From contig CM019701.1 in NCBI GenBank assembly GCA_009760885.1, positions 18,886,975 through 18,950,974 on the forward strand: a stretch of 64,000 bases of DNA, in the 5' to 3' direction. Origin of the DNA: Achatina immaculata (lineage: Eukaryota > Mollusca > Gastropoda > Stylommatophora > Achatinidae). Under the pieces are notes generated by a model. That model ran no database searches. It was not told the origin of the DNA and saw only the letters and a program-made list of their open reading frames with translations. The position numbers were made by a program, and so were the translations under genes. Shown piece by piece: positions 34,418 through 45,373 of this stretch (positions within the stretch are counted from its first letter, which is position 1; the number at the start of each line of letters is the position of its first letter).

Positions 34418-36529
34418 AACTAAGCAGGAAGAATTAAAGATCGCACTCGCCAATAAGTTTCAGATTCTACAAGATCTACCAGAAGAAGAGTCAATTGATA
34501 AGAGATGGCAAGGAGTGAAAGAAGCATTTACCTCATCATGTCAAGAAGTGCTTGGCCCCAGGAAGCTGTACCACAAGGAGTGGATCTCTGCAGAATCCAT
34601 AAGGAGAATAGAGGAGAGAAAGAAGAAAAAAGCAGCACTCAACAACAGCCGCACAAGAGCCAGTAAAATTATTGTACAAGAAGAGTATAGAGGGAAGCAT
34701 GTAGGAAAACAAAGAGGAGCATCAGGACAGACAAAAGGAACTACATAGAAACACTGGCAACAGAGGCAGAAGGAGCTGCACGGCAGGGAAATATACAGGA
34801 TCTATACTCCACAATTAAGAAGATGACTGGAAATTATAGTGTGCCGATGAGGCCAGTGAAAGACAAGAACGGAAAAACAATACCCAATGACTGGGGACAG
34901 AGAGACAAATGGATGCAGCACTTTGAAGAATTGTTAAATAGACCAGCCCCTCATAACCCACCGAATATTGAACCAGCCGATAGAGATCTACGAATAGATT
35001 GTGCTATACCAACAAGGGAAGAGATTCGTAAAGCCATAAAACAGCTGAAATATGGCAAGGCAGCAGGACCTGATAACATCCCGGCAGAAGCACTGAAAAC
35101 AGATATTGAGACAAGCGTAGACATTCTTCACCCCCTCTTCAGGAAGATCTGGGAAGAGGAGCAAGTGCCTACAGAGTGGAAAGAAGGTTACCTTGTCAAG
35201 ATACCTAAGAAAGGGGACTTGAGCTCCTGCTCCAACTACAGAGGTATAACACTGCTATCAATACCAGGAAAGGTACTCAACCGAGTTCTTCTAAATAGGA
35301 TAAAGGACGCGGTAGATCCAAAACTCAGGGACCAACAAGCAGGATTCCGGAAGAACAGATCCTGTACAGACCAAATAGCAACATTACGTATCATCGTAGA
35401 ACAATCACTGGAGTGGAACTCACCCCTCTATGTCAATTTTATTGACTATGGGAAGGCTTTCGACAACGTCGACAGACAGATCCTATGGAAGCTGTTGAGA
35501 CACTACGGAGTACCGGAGAAGATTACCACCATCATTAAAAACTCCTATGAAGGGATGACATGTAGGGTAATCCATGGACAACAACTAACAGATGCCTTTC
35601 AAGTTAACACCGGAATGAGACAGGGATGCCTGCTGTCACCATTTCTATTTATCCTGGCCATAGACTAGATTATGAGAAAATCAACAGAAAATAGGAGAAA
35701 TGTTATTCAGTGGACGCTCTGGACTCAACTTGACGATCTAGACTTTGCTGACGACCTGGCACATCTCTCCCAGACTAAGCAACAGATGCAAGAGAAAACC
35801 ATATTAGTGGCAGAAAATTCCTCAAGAATAGGCCTTACCATCCACAAGGGCAAGAGTAAAGTTCTTAGAGTAAATGAGGTCAACGAAATGCCCATTATAT
35901 TGGAAGGAGAGGAACTGGAAGAGGTGGAAAAGTTTACTTATCTGGGAAGTGTGATAGACAAGCAGGGAGGAACAGAAGCTGATGTAAAAGCAAGAATGGG
36001 CAAGGCAAGAGTAAAATTCCATCAGATGAAGAAAATATGGGGAACTTCAGCCTTGTCAATTAAGTTGAAGATCAGAGTATTTAACACCATAATAAAGCCC
36101 ATTCTGCTATACGGTTCAGAAACTTGGAGAACTACTGTTACGATCATGAAACGAATCCAGACATTTATTAACACATGCCTTAGAAGGATTCTTCAAATAC
36201 GATGGCCAGATACCATAAGTAACCAAGAACTGCAGCAGCGAACAGGCCAGCAACCAGTGGAAGACGACATCCTAAGAAGAAGGTGGGAATGGATCGGACA
36301 CACCCTACGGAAATCCACATCCAGCATTACAAGGCAAGCCCTAACATGGAACCCACAGGGTAAAAGGAGGAGAGGGAGACCAAGGAACTCCTGGCACCGA
36401 AGTCTGGACACGGACATCAAAATAATGAACCAGACATGGAGACAGTTGTAAAGAGTGGCCCAGGACCGAACTGCCTGGCGAGCTCTTGTTGGCGGCCTAT
36501 GCTCCACGAGGGGTCAGAGGCATAGATAG
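34418..36529 (+). pseudogene. RTE-G linker and RT, lightly broken
   Basis: The linker is in frame 3 (KQEELKIALANKFQILQD to IVQEEYRGKH, to about 34700). A second shift restores the endonuclease frame at NYIETLATEAEGAARQGN. RT motifs: [83 protein letters not shown] (catalytic), [22 protein letters not shown] and [13 protein letters not shown]. Nonsense codons: TAG at 35666-35668 (where AIDWIM is expected) and TAA at 36449-36451. The expected end GGLCSTRGQRHR has its TAG at 36527-36529, inside the tail. Confidence 0.88.
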
Positions 36530-36545
36530 ATAGATGGATAGATAG

Positions 36546-37032
36546 ATGGAATACCATCTAAAACTGTTAACATCATTAAGAACTTCTACAATGGATATGT
36601 TTGTGGAGTCAAGACAGAAGAAGGGATGAGTGAATGGTTCCAGATTGAAACAGGTGTGAAACAAGGATGTATACTGTCTCATTTACTTTTGGGATTACAA
36701 CAGACTTCATAACGAAAAAATGCTGCACAGGTATTGACTGGGTACATGGGACCCAACTAGAAGATCTTGATTTTGCTGATGACATAACTCTTATCAGTAA
36801 TAATGTGAATTGCATGCAAGAAAAAACAGATAGCCTGTCTTCAATAGCTAGCAAAATAGGACTTGAAATTAACAAGGACAAAACAAAAATAATGAAAATT
36901 CCCTTTAATCAAAATGGAAAAATACACATAGAAGGGACAGATATTGAAGAAGTCAATCAATTTGCATACCTTGACAGCTACATAGACCAGGATGGTGACA
37001 CTAGAAAGGAAGTTAGGATCAAAATTGCAAAA
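36546..37032 (+). pseudogene. RTE-F RT, catalytic part
   Basis: Resumes with PSKTVNIIKNFYNGYVCGV, WFQIETGVKQGCILS, then after a shift LEDLDFADDITLISNNVNC (the FADD catalytic motif), LEINKDKTKIMKI, VNQFAYLDSYIDQDGDTRKE. It is interrupted by the RNase H LINE fragment. The open frame at 36667-37251 joins this to the RNase H sequence by chance. Confidence 0.85.
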
Positions 37033-37747
37033 ACCACTGACAAGATTTCCATACCCACTGGAAAATACTGCAACAACTATGATGCAGAAGTTAGGGCAAT
37101 TATTGCTGCAGTTGAAACACTATCAGACTCCAGAATTGATACATGTCCCGTAGTAATTCTCACAGATGCAAGATCAGTACTGGAAGCTCTTCAGTGCAAC
37201 AAACTACCAGACCTTAAGGATGCCTTGTCAAAAAGTGGCTTACAACATTGAGTCACTTTGTAATGGATTCCCTCCCACTGTGGGATACCAGGCAATGAGA
37301 AAGTCAAAGAGGACACTGAAATGGAGCAACCAGACATACCAATCACCTATAATCAGAAGAAAAGCATGATAAAAACCTACAGGAAGCCACAAACACCACC
37401 ACATGATGACGATCACGTGCTAAACAGAAAGGAACAAGTCATCTTTTTCCGTCTCCGAACAGGACACAGTTGACTCTGAAGTCATATGTATACAAAGCTT
37501 AAGGTTGGTACTGCTAATCCATGTACATGTGCCCAGGTGCCCCAAACTGTGGAATATATCCTCCAGAACTGCACCAACTATGAGACACTGAGAAATAATT
37601 ACTGGCCCAGTGAAACTGCTAAAGAAGATAAGCTCTACGGTTCCATACATGAATTACAAAAAACAGTGAAATTTATCCAAGAGACAGGACTGCAGATATA
37701 AACAGACAATGCGAACGAAGAACAAGAAGAAGAAAAAGAAGAAGAAG
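37033..37747 (+). mobile_element. LINE 3' fragment with RNase H domain
   Basis: Flanked by the 10-bp TSD AATTGCAAAA (37023-37032 and 37748-37757). It reads YDAEVRAIIAAVETL, CPVVILTDARSVLEALQ (RNase H Asp motif) and WIPSHCGIPGNEKVKED, then VIFFRLRTGH, CTCAQVPQTVEYILQNC (zinc-knuckle-like) and KFIQETGLQI, stop. This order (RT, RNase H, CCHC-like tail) is known from I/Nimb/Ingi-like non-LTR elements. Two nonsense codons (TGA, TAA) in the RNase H part. Tail GCGAACGAAGAACAAG then (GAA)n. Confidence 0.85.
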
Positions 37748-37910
37748 AATTGCAAAAGCAGCATAAATCTTCAAGAATCTTGAGAACATATGGAATTCAA
37801 AAGTTATAAGCACAAATACCAAGTTAAGACTATTCAATTCAAATGTAATATCCACCCTTATTTATGCATGCGAAAGCTGGAAAACAACTAAAGAAATAGA
37901 CAAGAAATTA

Positions 37911-39236
37911 ACGCTGTTGGCGAGATTCTTCAGCTGCCGTGCGTGGAGCGGTGCTCCTCCCGGCCAATGAAGAAAGGTGCAAATGGGGTTGCCGCGCAGC
38001 GTCAATGCGGAAAAGGTGGTAGAAAGGATAAAGCGAAGCAAACAGTCAAATCACGGCACCTCTGGTCTGGAGGTCGGCCACGTCCTGAGTGCAGTCATAT
38101 CGGGTGAAATGCATGAACCGGCTTGTCCCAGAGGTTAAGACACTGCTGGCGACTCTTCGAATGCCGCGCGTGGAGTGAAGTTCCTCCCGGTCAAAGAAGA
38201 AAATGCGTAAAAGAAAGAAAGGTTGCTATGCAGTGCCGATGCGAAAAAGTGGTAGAAAGGATAAAGTGAAGTTTAATCGGTATGTCCAGTAGTATTGCTG
38301 CGAGAGCTATACATACCACGGCGCCTCTGCTCTAGAGGCCGGCCACGTCCGAAATACACCTACACTGGTGAAATATGCCTAAACCGGCACACACCAGGGG
38401 TGGAACTTGATGGCTAGACATGTCATGCCACCTCTGCTCTAGAGGTCGGTCACGCCTGATATATACCCATACTGGTGAATTTTGCCTAAACCGGCTCACA
38501 CCAGGGGGTGAATCTTGAAGGCTATGCATATCACAGTACCTCTGCTCTAGAGGTCGGTCACGTCCCAAACACGCCCATACTGGGAAAATATGCCTAAACC
38601 GGCTCAACCCAGGGGTGGAAGTCACTAGTGGCGAGGATTCGTCCTCCTGGACAAAAGCTCCATCCTGGTCACAACTAGGAAGGGTAGCGGCCACGATCGC
38701 AAAATGCTGAAGTTGGAGACACTGGACGAGGGCAGTCTAGATAGGCAACCACCTCTCACCCGGCGGGGATGTTTGCGTATCCTAATCACGCTGAGGTTTT
38801 CCGATGAGAAAGTCCAACTCTGGACTGGATGGGCAACCACCTCTCACCCGGCAGTGATACACGGGTATCTCAAAACACGTCGAGGTTTTCCGGTGAGAAG
38901 GTCCAACTCTGGCCTGGGTGGGCTACCGCCTCTCACCCAGCGGGGATACACCGATATCCTAAACACGTCGAGGTCTTCCGGTGAGAAAGTCCAACTCTAG
39001 ACTAAACTGATGCAACGAAAACCACGGTGTCACGCAATCCGCTTCAGAGACCCACCAAGAATACAGGCTAAAGCCCTGCCATACTCTGAACCTCTTGTGG
39101 TCCTCTCGTGGATCTCATGTGGTCCTTTCGGGGACCACACAGGAGACCACGTGACCTAACGAGGACCACAGGCGTAAATTCAGTAGCATCACAGTGCGGT
39201 TTTGGTGGTAGAAGCGAATGAAGAAGAAGAAGAAGA
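37911..39236 (+). mobile_element. Repeat J: GC-rich noncoding retroposon, 1326 bp
   Basis: Flanked by the 13-bp TSD AGACAAGAAATTA (37898-37910 and 39237-39249) in RTE-F. Modular: two related segments starting CGCTGTTGGCGAGATTCTTC (37912) and CACTGCTGGCGACTCTTCG (38143); three to four units of about 110-125 bp beginning CCTCTGCTCTAGAGG; three units of about 83 bp with CACCTCTCACCC and GGTGAGAAAGTCCAACTC; then a 3' module (39063-39236) and a (GAA)n tail. No RT, no A/B-box promoter that I can see. Partial copies: 9936-10452 (minus) and 42591-42764. Confidence 0.85.
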
Positions 39237-39630
39237 AGACAAGAAATTAGACTCTTTTGAAAACAAATGCATAAGGAAAATACTCACCATCAAGTAGAAT
39301 GAATTCAAGAACAATGCAGAGATAAAACAGATGACTGAACAACAACCAGTCTCATGTGTTATCATGAAAAGGAGATGGACATATGTTGGTCATGTGATGA
39401 GAAGAAATGATCATAAAATCCCAAAACAAGCTATCATGTGGAACACAGCAGGCAAAAGAAAAAGAGACAGACCGCGTGAAACTCCGAAGAGGACATTGTT
39501 AAGAGAGGCCAAATTAACAGGCATAAAATCCTTTGATGAGATTGAAAGACTCGCCGAAGACAGGAAAAATTGTCTAACTACTTTTCGAGCCCTATGTGAC
39601 GTTTAACGGCACGGGAAGGATATAATATAT
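39237..39630 (+). pseudogene. RTE-F RT, C-terminal end
   Basis: After the J insertion, RTE-F continues with the KCIRKILTIK-type segment and then an open frame: RRWTYVGHVMRRNDHKIPKQ, KRKRDRPRETPKRTLLREAK, LTTFRALCDV, stop, followed by the family 3' end. The equivalent segment at 29146-29404 is very similar. Confidence 0.87.
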
Positions 39631-39647
39631 ATATATACACACATACA

Positions 39648-39684
<37 letters not shown>
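39619..39684. repeat. TA microsatellite
   Basis: Long TA run with an ACACACATACAG interruption, between RTE-F and R3. Confidence 0.9.
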
Positions 39685-39685
<1 letters not shown>

Positions 39686-39686
<1 letters not shown>

Positions 39687-40013
39687 GAAGATGCCTTTCC
39701 GATGAGGCAATCAGCGACCCATAGCTAGCGCCAGGATTAGTAAACCATAGCTGACAAAGACCTTTACCCACCTCTCCATGGTACCCCCAGTAACAGGCCT
39801 AACCTGGCTAAGAGGGCTGTGATCGCCATAGTCCCCGTGGGTGTGGAGTCTACTAAAGAAGCATTGCACACCCCCTGCTTTTTAGCTGTACTCTGGGACT
39901 GAAAAATAGCTGCTATAACCCGCTCCAAAACCGATACGATGCTGTGCCTCATTACCTCTACAGCATCGGCTATAAAGAACAAGAGCGCGCGGTTACAGGG
40001 AGTTCGTACAAGT
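39686..40013 (-). mobile_element. Dispersed repeat R3, minus copy
   Basis: About 328 bp matching 61141-61466 at roughly three quarters identity by eye, including GCATTGCACACCCCCTGC and TTTTAGCTGTACTC. Both copies share a partial minus-strand frame (QGVCNASL and LLARLGLLLGV), so it may descend from a coding or UTR part of an unidentified element. Its right end is interrupted by RTE-C. Confidence 0.8.
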
Positions 40014-40369
40014 CATCATCTTCAGGTGCCGTGCCGACTGGGGTTGGCTATTATGCTTCTCCAGAGTACACGATTCTTCATGCAGGCCATCAGCTCAGTT
40101 GGTGATATCCTGTCACACCGTCCCGTCAGACTGTCCAGTATCAGTTCTCTTGGTCTCCTCTTGATATTCTTCCTTCTATTTTTCCTGTTGTTATAATATT
40201 TTCAATGCCCCCTCTTCTCATTGCTTGTCCTATGAAAGTACATTGTCTCTCTCTCTTATCTTTTTGACAAGATTTTTTGTCTCTCCAGCTCTTCTCATAC
40301 ATTCTTCATTAGTTATTTTTGCTATACGGGGGATTCGCAACATTCTTCTAATAAACCACATTTCTGCTC
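40014..40369 (-). mobile_element. RTE-C insertion, minus strand, 356 bp
   Basis: Flanked by TTCGTACAAGT (40003-40013) and TTCGCACAAGT (40370-40380), a TSD with one mismatch. On the minus strand the C-terminus reads [39 protein letters not shown], continuing to CGGCACC and a short degenerate TGA tail. Confidence 0.88.
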
Positions 40370-40380
40370 TTCGCACAAGT

Positions 40381-41129
40381 ACGTATATATATATATTGCT
40401 AATGGTCTGATGAGTGTGTGTATGACCAAACAATTCTTTTAATTGTTTTATGCTTGAGGCAATATTGAAGATGACTGTCTTAATTATTTTCGAGGTTTTA
40501 ATGTGGCCTGCATTTCGTTTTTATTGCAACTAATTTGGAGGAGCCTGTTTCGTACAGGTAAGCTAATTCAAATTGTATTAGCGTTCTTATAATCTTTTCC
40601 ACCAAACCAGTATGCACATTTTCTAACAAGAAGATGATCTGAATCAAGTCTTCAGTTTTCTGTTCTATTTTATGTCAATGAGTTTCTACTTCTCTTTTAC
40701 TGAAATATTCGTGTTAAAAATTTCAAATGAAAATGGACCCCACATCCAGCCGAATTCTTCATCTGAAAATACTTCAGGTCTCTTTGAAAAATTTTCTTAT
40801 AGTTTCATAATAAGCCCTTAAATAATGTTTTCAAACATGCGAAAACTGACATTATTGTTCTTGATAACTGACATTATTGTTCTTGATAACTGACATTATT
40901 GTTCTTGATAACTGTTGATAGGCATGGGAAATTGTTCCTAACTTCCCAAATCATGAACTATTGCTTGAAAGTTTCAGTTTTATTTCTGAATGTTAAGATG
41001 TTTGTTCTTTGGTCTTGTACGCTCAAAATGAAATCATTCAGTTTTTCATATATAACGACTAAATAGTTTAACTTAGCAAACCCTTCTTCTTGTCAGAATA
41101 AATGGTCATTATACAATCATTTTGTATGA
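40381..41129. other. Spacer with short tandem repeat
   Basis: AT-rich; contains a TA run at 40385-40397 and the 22-bp tandem repeat at 40846-40911. No coding signature. Confidence 0.6.
40846..40911. repeat. 22-bp tandem repeat, three perfect copies
   Basis: Three identical units beginning CTGACATTATTGTTCTTGAT. Perfect identity indicates recent duplication or correction. Confidence 0.95.
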
Positions 41130-42395
41130 GTATGTTGCTGTGCCAGTAAAATTCTATTAAAAATCATAATGGGTAGACTTCGTAAGAAAATAAAAGTCAA
41201 TATGGTCAAAACTGGTTTTAGACAAGGAAGAGGAACAAGAGATCATATATTCAATATACAGTTAATAATAGAGAAATACGGAGAATTTAATGTGGATCTA
41301 TATTTATCTTTCATAGACTATTCAAAGGCATTTGGTTGTGTACAACACCAGAAACATTGGGAAATAATCGAAAAAATGGGATTTCCAACACATTTGATAC
41401 ATTTAATATCACTGCCAACAGGCAGCGAGGATAAATGGTGAAACAATATCTTGGTTTGACATAAAACAAGAGGTCCGCAAGGGATTCATGCTGTCGCCAT
41501 ATTTACTTAACTTGTATACTGAAAATATAATGAGGAATGTTAAAGAAGATGTAGACAAAGAATATTACGATGCCATAAGAATTAGAGGTTACGAAATACC
41601 AGAGATTAGATCTGCTGATGACACAGTATTACTGTCCACAGTACAAAAAGGAATGGAAAAACTAATTATGTCAGTCAGTAAGAATAGTGAAGAGCAAATC
41701 CTCTATTTTAATGCGAAGAAAACTAAATTGATGACAACTGACAAAACAAACAAGGCACCTGAAATGTGTATCAATGAGGAAAAATTGACAGAGGTGGGGA
41801 GTTTTGAATATATTGGTTCATTATTAACTAATCATGGAGATACAATGCGGGAAATTAAAAGGTGGACATCTATCACTCATCGTAAAGTAAAACAACTATA
41901 GAAGCTGTGGAGAGGAACAGACAGAACTACAAAAATAAGATTTTTAAGGGCATGCATCGTTCCCATCGTAACATATGCCTGTGAGACCTGGACACTTTAC
42001 AAAGCAGCTGAGAAACACATAAATGCTTTTGAGCGTAAATGTTACAGAAGAATTCTTCAAATATCATGGGCACAAGAACAAATATATCCATATTACAAGA
42101 ACTTAATATTGAAGAAGGCTGGCTAGTAAAGACGATTAAACAGAGAAAACTTAAATATTTTGGATGCATTAAACGTCATGAGAATTTAGAGAAGACCGTA
42201 TTGGAAGGATACATAACGGAAAAAAGAAAGAGAGGAAGACCAAAGCGAAGATGGCTGCAAGACATTGTTGATAATGTGCAGTTGGATGCATCAGCAGCAG
42301 GCCATCTTGCTTACAATCTAGAGACCTACAAGAGAGCTGTTAGAGAAGCAAAGTTCCACAAAGGAAATGCAAATTTGTCTGTCTGACATAAAAAT
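41130..42395 (+). mobile_element. RTE-E element, 5' truncated, 1.27 kb
   Basis: RT from fingers to C-terminus. Open pieces: KTGFRQGRGTRDHIFNIQ and YLSFIDYSKAFGCVQHQ (41169-41441), LSPYLLNLYTENIMRN and IRSADDTVLLSTVQKG (41488-41901; catalytic motif SADD where YADD is usual), YIGSLLTNHGD, then TNISILQELNIEEGWLVK, RGRPKRRWLQDIVDN and AKFHKGNANLSV (42039-42386). Two or three frameshifts and stops. The TGA stop lies in a GTCTGTCTGAC end, the remains of a (TGAC)n-type tail. Related copies: 8005-8500, 43926-44146, 56695-57142. Confidence 0.87.
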
Positions 42396-42590
42396 ATAAA
42401 CTTCATCTTTAAGGCCAAGACCGCAGATAACAATTCTGTACCAGTATAATTATCTCACTTATGTATGAAGTAATAATATTTCATGAGTAGAACACATTTC
42501 GTCACAAAGTACTGAGAAAAATCGGCTGTTCATTCTGCTACTTTGAATATAGTTAACAACAGAAACTACATCTTTTAGCACTACTTGCAA

Positions 42591-42764
42591 CACAGGCTAA
42601 AGCCCTGCGATACTCTGAACCTCTTGTGGTCCTCTCGGGGATCATGTGTGGTCCTTTTGGGGACCTAACCACACAGGAGACCACGGGACCTAACCAGGAC
42701 CACAGGCGTAAATTCAGTAGGATCACAGTGCGGTCTTGGTGGTAGAAGCGAACGAAGAAGAAGA
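42591..42764 (+). mobile_element. J 3' module, 174 bp, with TSD
   Basis: Perfect 14-bp TSD AGCACTACTTGCAA (42577-42590 and 42765-42778). It matches 39063-39236 of the large J copy, starting at the same base (ACAGGCTAAAGCCCTGC) and ending GCGAACGAAGAAGAAG. Either an independent short retroposon or a J copy truncated exactly at the module boundary. Confidence 0.9.
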
Positions 42765-42778
42765 AGCACTACTTGCAA

Positions 42779-43423
42779 TTATGTACTCATTTCATTTTCC
42801 ACGAGAGCTTGGCGGTGTATCTATATAAGTACAATAATTAAAAACGTGAAGCACTTTTCTTACTATACTTTTTGGTTGCATTATAGCAGTACTAAAATTT
42901 ACTATACTAAAGCTGTAGCGACGTCGATACAGATCGCAACACGTTATGATCAGCCAAGATTATGTATCTCAAAATACTTATTAGTAACTTCGAATCTTTG
43001 TTCTCCACTCAATATTCCCTCCATTATTTAGCAAATCAAAAACTCTTCTGAAATATGACCTTGGTAAATTTATCTCACGTGCAATTACATGTAACATTTT
43101 AACTGGGTTTTTTATTTCGTCCAGTTGTACGGCGAAAACTGGACACTCTTTTACTTGATTCAAAGAAAACAAAATCATTCTCTATCACCACATAAGACAG
43201 TAATGTAACGAAAAGCAGACTCTCTGGATAACAGTGTTGTTTTCAAAGCGTCGATAATACTTTTTGTCAAGCATAATTAACACCATTTTTATCGCAGCAG
43301 GAGGAATGAAAGATTCGATGATTGTATGTTGGTTTCATATTCTTTCCTATCATGTGCGAAACTTCAAACCATGCTCTCTAACCCTTTACTAAAACTCCGG
43401 AATAATTTAGAATACAGGAAAGC
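42779..43423. other. Spacer without recognisable gene
   Basis: No repeat family or coding signature recognised. Confidence 0.5.
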
Positions 43424-43656
43424 ATAACTCTTTCAGTCCAAAACAACACTAACAGTGCTGGAACATCTTGCACATCTACATCAATCAGTTCTCGGGGTAA
43501 TATTTAGAAAAAAATCTAAATAAAACGAAAAGTAGCACATATCTAACTCAGCCCAAATTTTTAATTATAAAGTAACTTTCTTCTGATTTCTTTCTATCAA
43601 AATTTCTCACCAAAGCTTCTTCTGAGAGAACATGGACATTATGGAGTAAAAGAACC
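43424..43656. mobile_element. piggyBac-type MITE, degraded copy
   Basis: Begins ATAACTCTTTCAGTCC and ends near GTAAAAGAACC, with interior blocks (AAGTAGCACAT and CTTTCTATCAAAATTT) shared with 46381-46610. TTAA termini have mutated. About 230 bp. Confidence 0.72.
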
Positions 43657-43868
43657 AAGGCTGTCAGCATGCCTTCTGCAGTTGGACTGCGTAGGCTCTC
43701 TCATTCGTCTTGACTGATTATTTGGACACTCTAGATTTACATCTGCCAGTCAATCATAATTTACATAATCTGGCAAATCATAATAAGTTTGGTATTCTCT
43801 TCCTCCACAGAAGATTCTTGGATAATTCACGAGGAGCAATACTCATTCTAACCACCACTGCTGCGCGC

Positions 43869-43890
43869 GCACACACACACACACACACAC
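43869..43890. repeat. CA microsatellite
   Basis: (CA)n of about 11 units after CGCGCG. Confidence 0.9.
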
Positions 43891-43925
43891 AAATCGCGCT
43901 GCTCACGAAATTTTATATGCCACGC

Positions 43926-44146
43926 AATAATATCAGTCAGTCATTTTTATGTCCCTTGCGGAACTTTGCCTCCCTAACAGCTCTCCTGTAGGCCTGTCGG
44001 TTGTGTGCAAGATGGCCTGCTGCTGATGCATCCATTTGCAGATTATCAACGATGTCTTGCAGCCATCTTCGCCTTCGCCTTCCTCTTTTTCTTTTTCCCA
44101 TTATGTACTCTTCCAAGACTGTGCTCTCTAAATTAGTGCAATAATA
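43926..44146 (-). mobile_element. RTE-E 3' fragment, minus strand
   Basis: Starts with CAGTCAGTCATTTTTATGTCC, the inverted E end with its (TGAC)n tail, and continues through the E C-terminal coding sequence (GRRRRRWLQDIVDN-type) to about 44146. 5' truncated. Confidence 0.82.
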
Positions 44147-44244
44147 ATAATAATAATAATGCTACTTAAAATTTCCTAATGTTGCTTTGTGCTATGGTGG
44201 AGCTAAAGTAAAATATGTATTTTTATGAATTTGCCTTCTCGATT

Positions 44245-44435
44245 TATCTGGACGACAGCGACATAGATGGATGGACAGCATCAAAAGATAGACAGGGGCA
44301 AGTTTGGTCGAATGCTCTAGGAAGACAAGAAACAGAGCATAGTGGAGATTCATTACAGCCAACCTTCCGTGGGGAGACGGCACGAGATGATGATGATGAT
44401 GATGAGGAGGAGGAGGAGGAGGAGGAGGAGGAGGC
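44245..44435 (+). mobile_element. Probable LINE 3' end with GAT/GAG tail
   Basis: Reads DGWTASKDRQGQVWSNALG then RQETEHSGDSLQPTFRGETA before (GAT)n and (GAG)n. The position of a degraded DRQxW motif followed by a microsatellite tail resembles the ends of the RTE families here, but it matches none of them. Purely acidic residues further on are translated microsatellite. Confidence 0.4.
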
Positions 44436-44439
44436 GGTA

Positions 44440-45143
44440 GGGTACCGTCTGGTCAAAAGTGAACTCCATTCAAATTGATGCGATATTTTTTCTTTATTTC
44501 GGGTCATTTAAATATATCTGCTATGATCCTGAATTAAGAGGAAAAAATAAACGAATAAACCTCATAGTGTTTTGGTGCTCCTAGCCAAGCACACTATCAA
44601 GAATGCAAGATAAAGACACACAATCATTTTTTAAACAGCCATTTTGTTGTACTACTTGCAGGTTCCGTTTTGCTTTGTTGTCCCCACATTTGCTATATTG
44701 TTTCTGAAATTGTTTAGTTGTTTCTACATCTCCCGATTTTATTATAAATACATTAGTAATTAATACATTTTACAGTAAAGTGGACAAAATCCAAAACTTT
44801 AGACAGCTTTTCTGCATCTTACAGTGCCTTGTTTTCAGCATAAACTGTGAGTCTTCTCGAGAGTACATATCTTCTTTACTCTTTGAGGAATATTGGACAA
44901 GCACACTCTCAGAGCAGTACATATTTTTTATAAATAATAGGGTGGCAAAATCTTTTACAGATAAAATTTATAAATAGACAAAATTACACCGTAATATCAA
45001 AATATGGCGGCACACTTCTGACTTTTGCAACACGCCGCTTCAGCCATACTGTTCTAAATTAGTTCTAGTTTAAATCTTCTCATTTTTCTAATTTTTACAC
45101 AATCTGCATTGATTAATGATGTGGCAATTTATGTGTCACCAGC
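44440..45143. other. Spacer without recognisable gene
   Basis: AT-rich; nothing recognised. Confidence 0.5.
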
Positions 45144-45373
45144 ATAGCAAGACAGGCACGGACATGGAATACTCAAGGAAATAGAAAACGAGGAAGACCT
45201 AGACTTACCTGGAGAAGAGAAGTTATGGCAGTGCTCAGAGACAAGGGATACACATGGAAGGAAGCAGATAATAATTCCAAAAACAGGGATGACTGGAGAA
45301 TCTTTATCCGTGGCCTATACACTCAAAGAAATGAAAGGCGACGATGATGATGATGATGATGATGATGATGATA
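45144..45373 (+). mobile_element. RTE-D 3' fragment with TGA tail
   Basis: Open frame: ARQARTWNTQGNRKRGRPRL, TWRREVMAVLRDKGYTWKEA, NSKNRDDWRIFIRGLYTQRN, ERRR, then TGA repeats. Typical RTE C-terminus, distinct from the other families. No frame disruption over its 190 coding bases. Confidence 0.85.

Larger units (their letters stand above)
33334..36545 (+). mobile_element. RTE-G element, near full length (3212 bp)
   Basis: Inserted in the RTE-F RT with the 8-bp TSD ATGGAATA (33326-33333 and 36546-36553). Leader 33334-33511, endonuclease 33512-34417, linker in another frame, RT 34739-36529, tail (TAGA)n with a TGGA variant. Only two frameshifts and two nonsense codons were found, making it the best preserved RTE in the window. 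GC content is higher than in its surroundings. Confidence 0.92.
31478..39630 (+). mobile_element. RTE-F element carrying three nested insertions
   Basis: One RTE-F copy whose sequence resumes in register after each interruption: segments 31478-33333, 36546-37032, 37748-37910 and 39237-39630. The inserts are RTE-G (33334-36545), an RNase H LINE fragment (37033-37747) and repeat J (37911-39236), each with its own TSD. Host sequence totals about 2.9 kb; the extreme 5' end is missing. The 3' end is TTTAACGGCACGGGAAGGAT, followed by TA-rich DNA. Confidence 0.9.

Noticed and set aside
36667..37251. A 194-codon protein joining an RT catalytic region to an RNase H domain
   Set aside because: The join is an insertion boundary with a 10-bp TSD between two unrelated elements, not a natural domain fusion.
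38704..39000. 98-codon frame in repeat J
   Set aside because: Consists of translated 83-bp monomers; the opposite strand is open too.
44389..44436. Acidic protein tract (poly Asp/Glu)
   Set aside because: Translated (GAT)n/(GAG)n microsatellite at a probable LINE tail.
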